Source of the DNA: Candidatus Scalindua sp.
GTDB taxonomy: Bacteria; Planctomycetota; Brocadiia; Brocadiales; Scalinduaceae
Assembly: GCA_021776915.1 (NCBI GenBank)
Contig: JAIQZU010000015.1
Span: forward strand, 1-34,590
Length of the DNA stretch: 34,590 bases
Reading direction: 5' to 3'
Position numbers and translations under genes: made by a program. This document shows positions 33,669 to 34,590 of this stretch, one piece after another (positions within the stretch are counted from its first letter, which is position 1; each line of letters begins with the position of its first letter). The notes under the pieces were generated by a model that did not search any database, had not been told where the DNA came from, and saw only the letters and a list, made by a program, of their open reading frames with translations.

Positions 33669-34590
33669 ATGCAAGCAAAACCCAAGTCACCACAGATGGA
33701 ATTATTCAAAACACCCCTTAATAAGATAATAAAACGGAGTCATGCTTTATGCATTTTAGGAGATAAAATAAAGTGGCATGAGTTTGATAAAATCTTTGGT
33801 CCCTTATACAGTGAGGGTAAGGGCCGGCCAGGTAAACCAACACGTTTAATGGTTGGTCTCCATTATATAAAGCATACGTACAACTTGAGCGATGAGGAGG
33901 TTGTATTGCAATGGTTAGAGAATCCGTACTGGCAGTATTTTTGTGGTAATGAGTATTTTGAGCATGACTTCCCGATAGATGCCAGTTCTATGACACGCTG
34001 GCGGCAACGTGTGTCGGAAGCTGGAATGGAAAAACTTCTTGGTGAGACTATTAATGCCGGATTGGAAATAGGTGTTATAAAGAAGTCTAGTATGAACAAG
34101 GTTAATGTAGACACCACGGTGCAGGAGAAAGCCATAAGTTTTCCTACCGATGCAAAGATGTATCATCGTATGAGAGAGAGATTGGTCAATATGTCAAAAG
34201 AACATGGAGTAGTTCTTCGTCAGAGTTATAAATTTAAATCAAAGCATTCTTTGTTCATGAGCGGTCGTTATTCTCATGCTCGTCAGATGAAAAGGTTTAA
34301 CAGGGAGTTGAGGCGGTTAAAGACATATTTGGGTAGAGTGGTAAGAGATATAGGGAGAAAGACGGCAGGTGATGAGGAATTAAGAGGCATATTCTCAGGG
34401 CCGTTATCACTGGCACAACGGATAATAAATCAAAGGCGTCAGGACAAGGATAAATTATACAGTCTTCATGCCCCGGAAGTGGAGTGTATTGCGAAGGGTA
34501 AGGCACACAAGAAGTATGAGTTTGGTTGTAAGGTGAGTGTAACGGCTACTTCGAGGGAATGTTTTATTGTTGGTATGCAAGCGCATCATG
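33669..34590 (+). mobile_element. IS5-like transposase, 3' end outside the window
   Basis: An open frame runs from ATG 33669 (GGAGG 6 nt upstream) to the window edge with no stop, giving 307 codons. The N-terminus has the DUF772-type signature of IS5-family transposases (KIFGPLYSEGKGRPGKPTRL, then LSDEEVVLQW and PIDASSMTRWRQRV). The first catalytic Asp is Asp148 in VDTTVQEKAISFPTD. The remaining catalytic residues lie mostly beyond the edge. The left end of the element probably lies within about 33580-33668, but its terminal inverted repeat cannot be set without the right end. No frameshift is seen so far. Confidence 0.88.

Overview
The window looks like chromosomal DNA of a Gram-negative, mostly anaerobic bacterium. 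The GC content is moderate to low (judged by eye, not calculated). It is rich in two-component signalling genes and in REP-type palindromes with their RAYT transposases. Supporting points are a lipoprotein c-type cytochrome, a pterin-metalloenzyme, periplasmic binding proteins and many hybrid kinases. An anammox-type planctomycete (Brocadiales/Scalindua-like) would fit, but that is an impression from style; no phylogenetic marker was tested.

Region 1 (1-2460) has almost no conventional genes. It carries hairpin repeats, then two tandem cassettes. Each cassette holds a tiny single-span membrane protein (36 and 31 aa, both ending in a NI-x-QNIF motif) followed by a roughly 200-nt stretch that folds into matching hairpins, some with compensatory base changes. 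Region 2 (2465-4590) encodes a secreted protein built on a repeated P-x-D-V-Y motif, and a RAYT transposase embedded in REP palindromes.

Region 3 (4600-20970) is a signalling island. It holds a membrane hybrid kinase with PAS, GAF and two receiver domains, a DivK-like receiver, two kinases with the receiver at the N-terminus, several single-domain receivers, and a sigma-54 activator. There are also three tandem paralogous receivers, one receiver broken by a frameshift, and a binding-protein/sensor-kinase/receiver operon. The genes are separated by several REP families and by a second RAYT with a duplicated flank.

Region 4 (21279-24870) holds a membrane protein, argininosuccinate synthase, and on the minus strand a THEP1-type NTPase and two small unknown proteins. 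Region 5 (25084-32737, minus strand) is the most striking. It carries an EgtD-type histidine methyltransferase, a molybdopterin oxidoreductase fused to a cysteine desulfurase (the architecture I recall for the metallopterin-dependent ergothioneine synthase of Caldithrix abyssi), an ABC ATPase, and a substrate-binding/permease fusion. Together they read as an oxygen-independent ergothioneine synthesis and uptake locus. Region 6 (32899-34590) has a lipoprotein monohaem cytochrome and an IS5-like transposase cut by the window end.
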